From positions 1-12,167 of the forward strand of contig CAOOJO010000041.1 in assembly GCA_948496895.1 (NCBI GenBank): a stretch of DNA of 12,167 nucleotides, read 5' to 3'. Source of the stretch: an uncultured Acetatifactor sp. (GTDB lineage Bacteria; Bacillota; Clostridia; Lachnospirales; Lachnospiraceae). Made by a program: the position numbers and the translations under genes. Below are positions 6,661 to 12,167 of this stretch, in pieces. Under the pieces are notes generated by a model. The model made no database searches, was not told the origin of the DNA, and was given only the letters and a program-made list of their open reading frames with translations. How positions within the stretch are numbered: position 1 is the first letter of the stretch; every line of letters begins with the position of its first letter.

Positions 6661-7812
6661 TTAAATTTCGGGAATCTCCACCGGAATTTCATGCCCGACA
6701 GCATTGGACTTGACGATGCCGTCGATGATGGCCTGGTTGTAGATGATCTGGCTGGAGGGTATGGTGGCCTTGCCGCCGGTCTTCACCGCCGTCACGAAGG
6801 AGCGGAGCTTCTCGTGGAACAGGTCGCCGCTGGGATCCAAGGGGATCTCCGTGCAGGTGGGCTTGCCGGCGATGGTCTTGTAGATCTTCAGGGGCTTGTC
6901 GAAGTCCCCGTTCCAGCACTCGGTGGAAGGGATCTTCAGGCCGCCCTTGGTGCCCAGGATGATGGCATCGCCCATGGTGTCCATGTGCATGGCCCAGGAG
7001 ATGCGGAAGTCCAGCATGATGCCGCCCTCCAGGCGCACGAACCCGGCCGCGAAGTCGTCCACCCCGAAGACGTCGGCGTATTCCGGATGCCCGGGGTAGT
7101 AATTAGGATCCTTGCCGAAGAAATCGGAGGTATACCCGGTGACGGTCAGGGGCTTGGGATAGCCCACAGCGTTCAGCAGCATGTCCAGGGAGTAGCAGCC
7201 GATGTCGCCCATTGCTCCGATGCCGCCGGTCTCCTTGTCGATGAAGGTGGTGCCGTAGGGGGTGGGGATGCCTACCCGGCGTCCGCCGCCGGACTGGATG
7301 TAATAGACCTTGCCCAGCTCGCCGGAATCCACGATCTGCTTGATGCGCTTCATGTTCACGCTCATCCTGGGCTGGAAGCCGATGGTGAGGATCTTGCCGC
7401 TCTTCTTCTCCGCGCGCATGACCTCCACGGCCTCGTCCACGGTGACGGTGAAGGGCTTCTCCAGCATCACATGGACGCCGTGCTCTAAGGCATCGATGGC
7501 GCAGGGGGCGTGCTGGCAGTTGTAGGTGCAGATGCTGACCGCGTCCAGCTCCTCCGCCTCCAGCATGGCATGGCCGCTCTCGTAGCAGCGCACGCCCTCC
7601 AGCTTGTTGGTCTTGCAGAACTTCTCGGCCTTGCCGGGCACCAGGTCCGCGGCGGCCACCAGCTCTACGTCCGGCATCTCCTTGTAGCACCTTGCGTGCT
7701 CCTCGGCGATCCAGCCGGTGCCGATGATGCCTACCTTCACCTTTACGTTGGTGTCGATTTCGGGCTCTTCGTCATAGATATGTTCAAAACGGTTCAGAAT
7801 ATTCTCTGCCAT
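6661..7812 (-). CDS. Gfo/Idh/MocA-family NAD(P)-dependent oxidoreductase
   Basis: This 383-aa cytoplasmic sugar or cyclitol dehydrogenase/reductase has an N-terminal Rossmann fold with VGIIGTGWIAEEHA (G31-x-G33-x-x-A36), EKP (118-120, family catalytic lysine K119) and a C-terminal substrate domain with GGIGAMGDIGCYSLD (196-210). In that motif D203 precedes Cys206-Tyr207, where many relatives have a His. About 24 acidic residues precede the Rossmann fold, more than usual. The start is well supported by AAGGAG about 7 nt before ATG 7812. It is the second gene of a likely operon, 91 nt after the sugar isomerase gene; the gap holds only small GC-rich hairpins. The substrate cannot be assigned. 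Inositol, a 3-keto sugar or another oxidised hexose are all possible given the partner. Confidence 0.9.
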   Translation of the reverse strand: MAENILNRFEHIYDEEPEIDTNVKVKVGIIGTGWIAEEHARCYKEMPDVELVAAADLVPGKAEKFCKTNKLEGVRCYESGHAMLEAEELDAVSICTYNCQHAPCAIDALEHGVHVMLEKPFTVTVDEAVEVMRAEKKSGKILTIGFQPRMSVNMKRIKQIVDSGELGKVYYIQSGGGRRVGIPTPYGTTFIDKETGGIGAMGDIGCYSLDMLLNAVGYPKPLTVTGYTSDFFGKDPNYYPGHPEYADVFGVDDFAAGFVRLEGGIMLDFRISWAMHMDTMGDAIILGTKGGLKIPSTECWNGDFDKPLKIYKTIAGKPTCTEIPLDPSGDLFHEKLRSFVTAVKTGGKATIPSSQIIYNQAIIDGIVKSNAVGHEIPVEIPEI

Positions 7813-7903
7813 GGTTTTTCTCCTTTTTTCCGATTAGTTGTATCCGCTCTGCCGACCGGGCGGCGGATTCAGAAAATCTTGCGTCTGCCGGAAGGCAGCC
7901 TCC

Positions 7904-8707
7904 TTACAGGAAGGACCTCAGGTAACGGATGCTCATTTCAGCGCATTCCATGGGAGTGCGATTCATGCTGGGCATGTCCTGCTCCACCACGAACCAGGCG
8001 CTTCCCGCGTCGTCAGCGGCGGCGATGATGGAGGGCACGTCCTGGAGGCCGTAGCCCACGGGGCGGAACTCGAACTTGCTGGAAGCCTCCTCCTTCTTCC
8101 CGTCGGTGCCGATCAGGCCGTACATGTTCTCGCTCTTCTGGCCGGAGAAGTCCTTCAGGTGCACGATGGGGGCCCTGCCGCTGTACTTGCGGACGTACAC
8201 GGGAGGCTTCTCGCCGCCTACGTTCACCCAGCACACGTCCAGCTCGGTCTGGAGCAGGTCGGAGGGAATCTCGGCGTAATAGGCATCCAGGATGTACCTG
8301 CCGTCTATCTTCTCGAACTCGAAGTCATGGTTGTGGTACAGAAGCTGCATGCCCCGGGCCTTGCAGCGCTCGCCCACGCTGCGGATGCGGCTGATGGCAG
8401 CGTCCAGCTCCTCCTTGGTCTTGGGGCCGGTGAGCCAGGGGATGGCGATGTGCTTCAAGCCTGTGGCGGCATAGTCGTCCAGGACGGCATCGTCCTCCAG
8501 CTGATCCATGGGCACATGGGCGGAGACCAGCTCCAGGCCCACCTCGTCCAGGACCTTCTTCGCCTCCACGGCGGTCATGCCATAGGTTCCGGCCAGCTCC
8601 ACGCCGTCGTAGCCCATCTCCTTCACCTTGCGCATGGTGCCCGCGAAATCTGCCTCGGCGGCATCGCGGACGGAATAGACCTGAAGTGCGATAAGACGTT
8701 CTTTCAT
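7904..8707 (-). CDS. Sugar phosphate isomerase/epimerase-like TIM-barrel protein
   Basis: This 267-aa protein has the xylose isomerase-like (AP endonuclease 2 superfamily) TIM barrel, as in IolE, IolI and hydroxypyruvate isomerases, which use a divalent metal to isomerise or epimerise keto sugars. Motifs are GYDGVELAG (32-40), LVSAHVP (60-66), LLYHNHDFEF (122-131), TELDVCWVNVGG (154-165), IVHLKDF (181-187) and FVVEQD (239-244). Likely metal or catalytic residues are E37, H125, D157, H183 and E242. ATG 8707 has GGAG spaced 9 nt upstream. It is the first gene of the operon with the Gfo/Idh/MocA enzyme and divergent from the LytTR regulator. The pairing suggests that one enzyme oxidises a sugar ring and the other acts on the keto product. 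The exact reaction is unknown. Confidence 0.85.
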   Translation of the reverse strand: MKERLIALQVYSVRDAAEADFAGTMRKVKEMGYDGVELAGTYGMTAVEAKKVLDEVGLELVSAHVPMDQLEDDAVLDDYAATGLKHIAIPWLTGPKTKEELDAAISRIRSVGERCKARGMQLLYHNHDFEFEKIDGRYILDAYYAEIPSDLLQTELDVCWVNVGGEKPPVYVRKYSGRAPIVHLKDFSGQKSENMYGLIGTDGKKEEASSKFEFRPVGYGLQDVPSIIAAADDAGSAWFVVEQDMPSMNRTPMECAEMSIRYLRSFL

Positions 8708-8862
8708 AGTAATGTTCTCCTTTCAGTATATTTTTGCGGAATCAATCCTTTTGTTGTCTACTATGTTAAAGGAAACGGGCGGGAAATGATAGATTTCTTT
8801 TGCTGTTTTATTCATACGATTCTGCTATCTTGCTTAAAGAAAAACCTCCGCCTGCCCCTGCC

Positions 8863-8891
8863 TTGTAAAAGGGGAGCCGTTATAGTATAAT
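8863..8891 (+). promoter_or_regulatory. Sigma-A promoter of the LytTR regulator operon
   Basis: TTGTAA (8863-8868), a 17-nt spacer and a perfect TATAAT (8886-8891) put the start near 8898, with a leader of about 28 nt. Bases 8862-8895 match 5764-5797 at 29 of 34 positions without a gap. The 150 nt upstream, shared with the divergent isomerase gene, is AT-rich. I did not find a convincing LytTR direct repeat or a confident minus-strand promoter in it. Confidence 0.7.
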
Positions 8892-8925
8892 GTGGTTACA
8901 AAAGCACAGGAAGAGAGGCGGCAAA

Positions 8926-9657
8926 ATGCGCATAGTGCTCTGCGACGACGATGAAAGGATTCTGGTGCAGCTACAGGACTATCTGCGGGAGTACTTCGAC
9001 CAAAACGGCCTGCGCCAGCCGGAGTATGCCGCCTACGTGAACGGCGACAGGCTCCTGGAGGTGGAGGACAGGCCGTACGCCGAGAGGGCGGACATGGCCT
9101 TCCTGGACGTGGAGATGCCCGGCACCAGCGGCATCCATGTGGGGGCCCGGCTCCAGAGCCGCAATCCCTATATCAAGATTTTCATCGTCACCTGCTACGC
9201 CGACTATCTGGACGAGGCCATGAAGTTCCATGTGTTCCGCTACCTCTCCAAGCCCCTGGACAAGGCGAGGCTCTTCCGCAACGTGAAGGACGCCCTGTAC
9301 CAGATCAGCGTCTACACCAGGCCCATCGCCATAGAGACCAAGACGGAGACCGTCACAAGGTACGCGGACGAGATCGTGATGGTGGAGGCCATGGGGCGCA
9401 GGGTGACGGTGCAGACCGTGGACAGGCTCTACGAGTCCGTCCAGAGGATGGGGGAGTGGGAGAAGCTTTTAGACATCGGGTGCTTCGCCAGGCCCCACCG
9501 GAGCTTCATCGTGAACATGAAGTACGTCAGTTCCTTTTCCGATACCCTGATATCCCTTTCCGCCCCGGACGGCGGACAGTACAGCGCCTATCTGGCCAGG
9601 CGCAGGTACAAGGGCTTCAGGGATGCCTATATGCTGTATGTGGAGACCATGCGCTGA
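8926..9657 (+). CDS. LytTR-family response regulator (AgrA/LytR type)
   Basis: This 243-aa transcription regulator has a receiver domain (1-125) with acidic pocket D7-D8, phospho-acceptor D61 (AFLDVEMPG), T89 and K109 (SKPLD). A LytTR DNA-binding domain (about 133-240) contains the typical FARPHRSFIVNMKYV segment (187-201). Regulators of this type bind paired repeats and often control peptide signalling, bacteriocin or surface functions. The start at 8926 is chosen because the receiver begins there (MRIVLCDDD) and AGAGGCGG lies just upstream. The in-frame ATG at 8890 is inside the promoter -10. The stop TGA shares its A with the ATG of the kinase gene. It is presumably phosphorylated by that kinase. 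Its targets are not visible; the downstream glycosyltransferase/exporter genes are candidates only by position. Confidence 0.92.
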   Translation: MRIVLCDDDERILVQLQDYLREYFDQNGLRQPEYAAYVNGDRLLEVEDRPYAERADMAFLDVEMPGTSGIHVGARLQSRNPYIKIFIVTCYADYLDEAMKFHVFRYLSKPLDKARLFRNVKDALYQISVYTRPIAIETKTETVTRYADEIVMVEAMGRRVTVQTVDRLYESVQRMGEWEKLLDIGCFARPHRSFIVNMKYVSSFSDTLISLSAPDGGQYSAYLARRRYKGFRDAYMLYVETMR

Positions 9658-10649
9658 TGAGAGAGACGGTTTGTTTGCTGCTTGGATTTGCCCTGCTGGC
9701 CTTTGGCAGCAGGCTGCTGTACCGGTTCTATCTGAAGATATGCATCCGCCTGTCAAAGGCGGATTCCGCTCCCACCCAGGACTGCGGGCCCCTGGCCCTG
9801 GTGCTGACGGGAGTTTCCCTGTTCACCATATTCCTTTTGTTAGTCATGGCTTACATGGGGGCGTTCCTGGACCTCCCGCCCAGCACAGGCTCCGTGTTGC
9901 TGGCAGGAGCCCTTCTGCTGGCGTTCGATGACCTGCTGATCTTCGCCGGGTGGCAGTACGGCAGGCGAAAGGAGCAGGCGAACCTGACGGACCAACTGGC
10001 CCTCCAGAAGCGCCAGACGGAGGTGGGCTATTACAGGGCGCTGGAGGAGCAGTACGACAGGCAGCGGGTGCTCATCCACGACATCCGCAAGCACCTGGAG
10101 ACCCTGCGGGACCTGGCGGAGGAGGGGCTGGAGGAGGAAGTGGCGCGGTATGTGCGGGAGCTGGAGGCCTCCCCGGCCCTGCAGAACAAGGTGCGCATCT
10201 GCGGCAACCGGATCCTGGACGTGATCCTGCGCCGGTACGGGGAGATCTGCCAGGAAAAGGGGATCGCTTTCCTGGTGGACGTGCGGGACAAGTCCGTGGA
10301 CTTCCTGGAGCCCGGCGACATGACCGCGCTCTTCGGCAACCTCCTGGAGAATGCGGTGGAGGCCGCGGCGGGAGCGGCACAGGGGCTACAGGGCGCGAAG
10401 GAACCATATCTGGAGCTGATGGTGGATGCCAGGCCGGGGAGCCTGCTGGTAATAACGCTGGTGAACTCCTGCAGGGAGGCCCCGAAGAGCGACGGCAGGG
10501 GCGGCTTCCTGACCCGCAAGGCCCCCGGGGCAGGGCACGGCACAGGCATGAAGAGCATCAGGGACACGGTGGAAAAATACGGGGGCACCATGCGGCAGTA
10601 TTACGAGGAGGAGGGGAAGCTGTTCCACACGGTGATACTGCTGAAATGA
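9657..10649 (+). CDS. GHKL sensor histidine kinase (HPK10/AgrC-like)
   Basis: This 330-aa membrane kinase should partner the LytTR regulator. Three hydrophobic segments at about 4-25, 44-70 and 77-100 are followed by a coiled region (103-135). The phospho-acceptor box is LIHDIRKHLETL (H141). A GHKL ATPase domain contains NLLENAVEA (N-box, 228-236) and GHGTGMKSI (G-box, 293-301). This box pattern is that of AgrC-type kinases, but those usually have six or seven membrane helices, so the sensor is short here and the ligand unknown. ATG at 9657 overlaps the regulator stop by one base. No strong Shine-Dalgarno sits at ideal distance (GGAG is 11 nt away), consistent with coupled translation. No AgrB protease or AgrD-like peptide gene is present in the window. 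Confidence 0.88.
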   Translation: MRETVCLLLGFALLAFGSRLLYRFYLKICIRLSKADSAPTQDCGPLALVLTGVSLFTIFLLLVMAYMGAFLDLPPSTGSVLLAGALLLAFDDLLIFAGWQYGRRKEQANLTDQLALQKRQTEVGYYRALEEQYDRQRVLIHDIRKHLETLRDLAEEGLEEEVARYVRELEASPALQNKVRICGNRILDVILRRYGEICQEKGIAFLVDVRDKSVDFLEPGDMTALFGNLLENAVEAAAGAAQGLQGAKEPYLELMVDARPGSLLVITLVNSCREAPKSDGRGGFLTRKAPGAGHGTGMKSIRDTVEKYGGTMRQYYEEEGKLFHTVILLK

Positions 10650-10665
10650 TGCTCCCCAAAAGCTA

Positions 10666-10715
10666 TCAAAAAGCCGCAGCCAAACCTGCGGACACCAAAA
10701 CCGCCGCTTTTTTGA
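10666..10715 (+). terminator. Terminator-like structure after the two-component genes
   Basis: The stem CCGCAG/CTGCGG (10674-10679 with 10686-10691) lies inside outer complementary arms TCAAAAAGC (10666-10674) and GCTTTTTTGA (10706-10715, one unpaired T). An alternative stem GCGG/CCGC (10688-10691 with 10701-10704) lies directly before CGCTTTTTTG. Either form ends in a run of six T residues, 60 nt after the kinase stop. This separates the regulator operon from the glycosyltransferase gene. Confidence 0.6.
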
Positions 10716-10733
10716 CCGTTCATGCAAAACGGG

Positions 10734-10761
10734 TTGTAATCCCTGCCAGGTCTGCTATACT
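10734..10761 (+). promoter_or_regulatory. Promoter of the glycosyltransferase-exporter operon
   Basis: TTGTAA (10734-10739), a 16-nt spacer and an extended -10 TGCTATACT (10753-10761) lie 48 nt before the ATG at 10810. A second overlapping candidate is TTGACC (10713-10718), 17 nt, TGTAAT (10736-10741), whose -35 overlaps the T-tract of the preceding terminator. Confidence 0.55.
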
Positions 10762-10809
10762 GCTGACTAAGACGCGAACCAAAAGCGCCTGGAAAGCGAG
10801 GGGCGGCCT

Positions 10810-11826
10810 ATGAGACCATTGATATCCGTTTTGATTCCCGTATATCAGGTGGAGGGATACCTGGGCAGATGCCTGGACTCTGTCCTGGCCCAGACCTATC
10901 CCGACCTGGAGATCTGCATGGTGGACGACGGCTCCACGGACGGAAGCGCAGAAATCGGACAGCGCTATGTGGAGCAGGCCCCCATGCCTGTGAGCCTGAG
11001 CAGGGCGGAGCACCTGGGCGTGTCCCATGCCAGGCAGAGGCTCCTGGAGCAGGCAAAGGGCGAGTATCTGTTCTTTCTGGATTCCGACGATTTTCTACAT
11101 CCCCAGACCATCGAGACCCTGTACCGGCTGGCAGTCCGGCATGGGGCGGACATCGTACAGTGCAAGATGGGGCACACCGGCGAGGATGCCATGCCTCCCA
11201 TGGACATAGACAATCCGGACGAGAGGGTCTATCCTGACAGGGAGCAGGTCATGGTGGCATTCCTGAGCGCCGACTCTTCCCTGCGGGTCATGCTGGCGGG
11301 CAAGCTGTACCGGCGGGAAATGCTGCAGGGCATTCGGTTCCCCATAGGAAAGATTCATGAAGACGAGTTTGTCATGCACCGCATCATGGACAGGGCGGAG
11401 GCAGTGGTGACCACCGACCTGCCCTTATACCGTTACTATACCAATCCGGACAGCATCACAAAGGGGAGCTTCTCCTATGCCAGATACGACGCCCTGGACG
11501 CCAACCTGGACAGGATACGTTTCTGCTATGGGCAGGGATATGAGTTCTTCGCGAAGATGAACTGTCTGTATTACTGCGTCAACTGCCTGAATCTGTACCG
11601 CCGCACCAGGCTGGAGATCAGCTCCACGGATTCTCACCTGCCCTGGCTTCTGGAAAAATACCGGGCCATGGCGGCTTATTTCATCTCCACCGGGCTTCCG
11701 GAGCCAGAGCTGTCCCAGGCCCTGAAGGGCTGGATGGAGGAACCCATGGCCGGGGAGCTGCCCAGCTATTTCGCCACTGTCAGGGAATACTGGCACATGG
11801 GAAAAGGGGAGCTGAGGGCAAAATAG
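10810..11826 (+). CDS. Family 2 glycosyltransferase
   Basis: This 338-aa GT-A fold glycosyltransferase begins with the canonical ISVLIPVYQVEGYLGRCLDS (5-24). It has D39-D40 in MVDDGSTDGS (nucleotide-sugar binding), FLDSDDF (89-95, the metal-binding DxD as D91/D93) and HEDEF (183-187), where the family's catalytic base is expected. No membrane helix is apparent, so the catalytic part is cytosolic. Such enzymes transfer sugars to cell-surface polysaccharides, lipids or proteins; acceptor and donor cannot be told from the sequence. The start ATG 10810 follows a GAGGGGCGG stretch. The next gene, an ABC exporter, begins 13 nt after its stop, so the two are probably cotranscribed and might make and export a glycan or glycosylated product. 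That link is inference. Confidence 0.9.
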   Translation: MRPLISVLIPVYQVEGYLGRCLDSVLAQTYPDLEICMVDDGSTDGSAEIGQRYVEQAPMPVSLSRAEHLGVSHARQRLLEQAKGEYLFFLDSDDFLHPQTIETLYRLAVRHGADIVQCKMGHTGEDAMPPMDIDNPDERVYPDREQVMVAFLSADSSLRVMLAGKLYRREMLQGIRFPIGKIHEDEFVMHRIMDRAEAVVTTDLPLYRYYTNPDSITKGSFSYARYDALDANLDRIRFCYGQGYEFFAKMNCLYYCVNCLNLYRRTRLEISSTDSHLPWLLEKYRAMAAYFISTGLPEPELSQALKGWMEEPMAGELPSYFATVREYWHMGKGELRAK

Positions 11827-11839
11827 GAGATTTGGACAT

Positions 11840-12167
11840 ATGGAAAACACGCTTTTACGTTTTTATATAGACAACAAGAAACATCTCCCCGGCATCGCCT
11901 TTATCGTGGGCATCTCGCTGCTCTCAGGCATCCTGAAGATGCTGTCGGCCACCTACTGGGGGCGGGCGGTGGACTACGGCATCGCCGGGCTGGTGGAGGA
12001 GATGTTTTGCTGCGCGGTCCTGATGGCGGCCTTCATCCTGGCCGACTGCGTCCGCACGGCCCTGCACTACACGATCATAGGCCGGGTCACGGAGAGCATG
12101 TTCCTGGAGGTCAGGATCAGGGCCTTTGGGAAGATTATGAGGGGGGACGTGGCGGTGCTGGAGAGGA
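11840..12167 (+). CDS. ABC exporter, N-terminal transmembrane domain (cut by the right edge)
   Basis: The reading frame is open from ATG 11840 to the window end (109 residues). AGGAG overlaps the preceding stop codon and lies about 10 nt upstream. Two hydrophobic segments at about 18-37 and 54-78 are followed by RVTESMFLEVRIRAFGKIMR (82-101). Its pattern is that of the intracellular coupling-helix region of type I ABC exporters (ABC transporter transmembrane domain, as in MsbA or LmrA). Cytosolic substrate would be moved outward. There is no N-terminal C39 peptidase domain, so it is not a typical double-glycine bacteriocin processor. The nucleotide-binding domain lies beyond the window, so it is unknown whether the protein is a half transporter with a partner. 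Confidence 0.78.
   Translation, partial: MENTLLRFYIDNKKHLPGIAFIVGISLLSGILKMLSATYWGRAVDYGIAGLVEEMFCCAVLMAAFILADCVRTALHYTIIGRVTESMFLEVRIRAFGKIMRGDVAVLER

Noticed and set aside
7813..7903. A terminator between the isomerase and oxidoreductase genes on the minus strand.
   Set aside because: Small stems such as CTGCC-TTCC-GGCAG are present, but no U-run follows directly. The 91-nt gap is treated as intra-operonic, though partial attenuation is possible.
6472..8890. Plus-strand open frames 6472-7488 and 7838-8890 antisense to the oxidoreductase and isomerase genes.
   Set aside because: They have the same antisense composition. The first starts inside hepT and runs through the terminator, and the second runs into the promoter of the regulator gene. 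Neither has domain-like motifs.
10810..12167. A glycocin-type bacteriocin cluster (GT2 plus ABC transporter).
   Set aside because: The exporter has no N-terminal C39 peptidase domain, and I found no small precursor peptide gene with a ribosome binding site between 10649 and 10810 or between 11826 and 11840.
1..12167. tRNA, rRNA, CRISPR arrays, IS elements, riboswitches, phage attachment sites.
   Set aside because: I saw no tandem direct repeats with spacers, no transposase motifs, no terminal inverted repeats and no leader long enough for a riboswitch. A covariance-model search could still reveal a small RNA that I cannot see by eye.

Overview
This GC-rich window (about 60% by eye) looks like chromosomal DNA of a gut Clostridia, most likely a Lachnospiraceae member. 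The evidence is strong AGGAGG-type ribosome binding sites, sigma-A promoters standing out in GC-rich DNA, an oxygen-sensitive glycyl-radical hydroxyproline dehydratase, an Agr/LytTR-type two-component system and several carbohydrate enzymes. No tRNA, rRNA, CRISPR array, IS element or phage gene was seen. The right edge cuts through a gene. The left edge carries an odd junction, so the window may be a whole metagenomic contig.

Left part (1-2322, + strand): the first ~55 bases read on the minus strand like the N-terminus of a metallophosphoesterase. They are fused head to head, at the palindrome GGGGCCCC (56-63), to a GH32 sucrose/fructan hydrolase that lacks its 5' end and its catalytic nucleophile. 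An SPL-family radical SAM protein follows with a GTG start, then a strong hairpin terminator shared with the convergent gene.

Centre-left (2323-5719, - strand): a two-gene operon with a near-consensus promoter encodes a radical SAM activase and then a glycyl radical enzyme. The enzyme matches trans-4-hydroxy-L-proline dehydratase (HypD) at every active-site position I could check from memory. It would dehydrate hydroxyproline, for example from collagen, to pyrroline-5-carboxylate. No P5C reductase gene lies in the window.

Centre (5765-6635, + strand): a compact MntA/HepT (MNT/HEPN) toxin-antitoxin pair has its own promoter, a 14-nt gene overlap and a terminator. Both signature motifs are intact.

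Centre-right (6661-8707, - strand): a TIM-barrel sugar isomerase/epimerase is followed by a Gfo/Idh/MocA NAD(P)-dependent oxidoreductase. This looks like a sugar or cyclitol oxidation/isomerisation pair of unknown substrate, ending at the bidirectional terminator shared with hepT.

Right part (8863-12167, + strand): a LytTR response regulator and a GHKL histidine kinase overlap by one base and end in a terminator-like structure. A separately promoted family 2 glycosyltransferase and the start of an ABC-exporter gene follow, suggesting a cell-surface or export locus that continues beyond the window.

I see recognisable families throughout. The best leads are the junction at the left edge, the near-identical promoters of the toxin-antitoxin pair and the LytTR regulator, the HypD operon, and the unassigned regulator/glycosyltransferase/exporter cluster.
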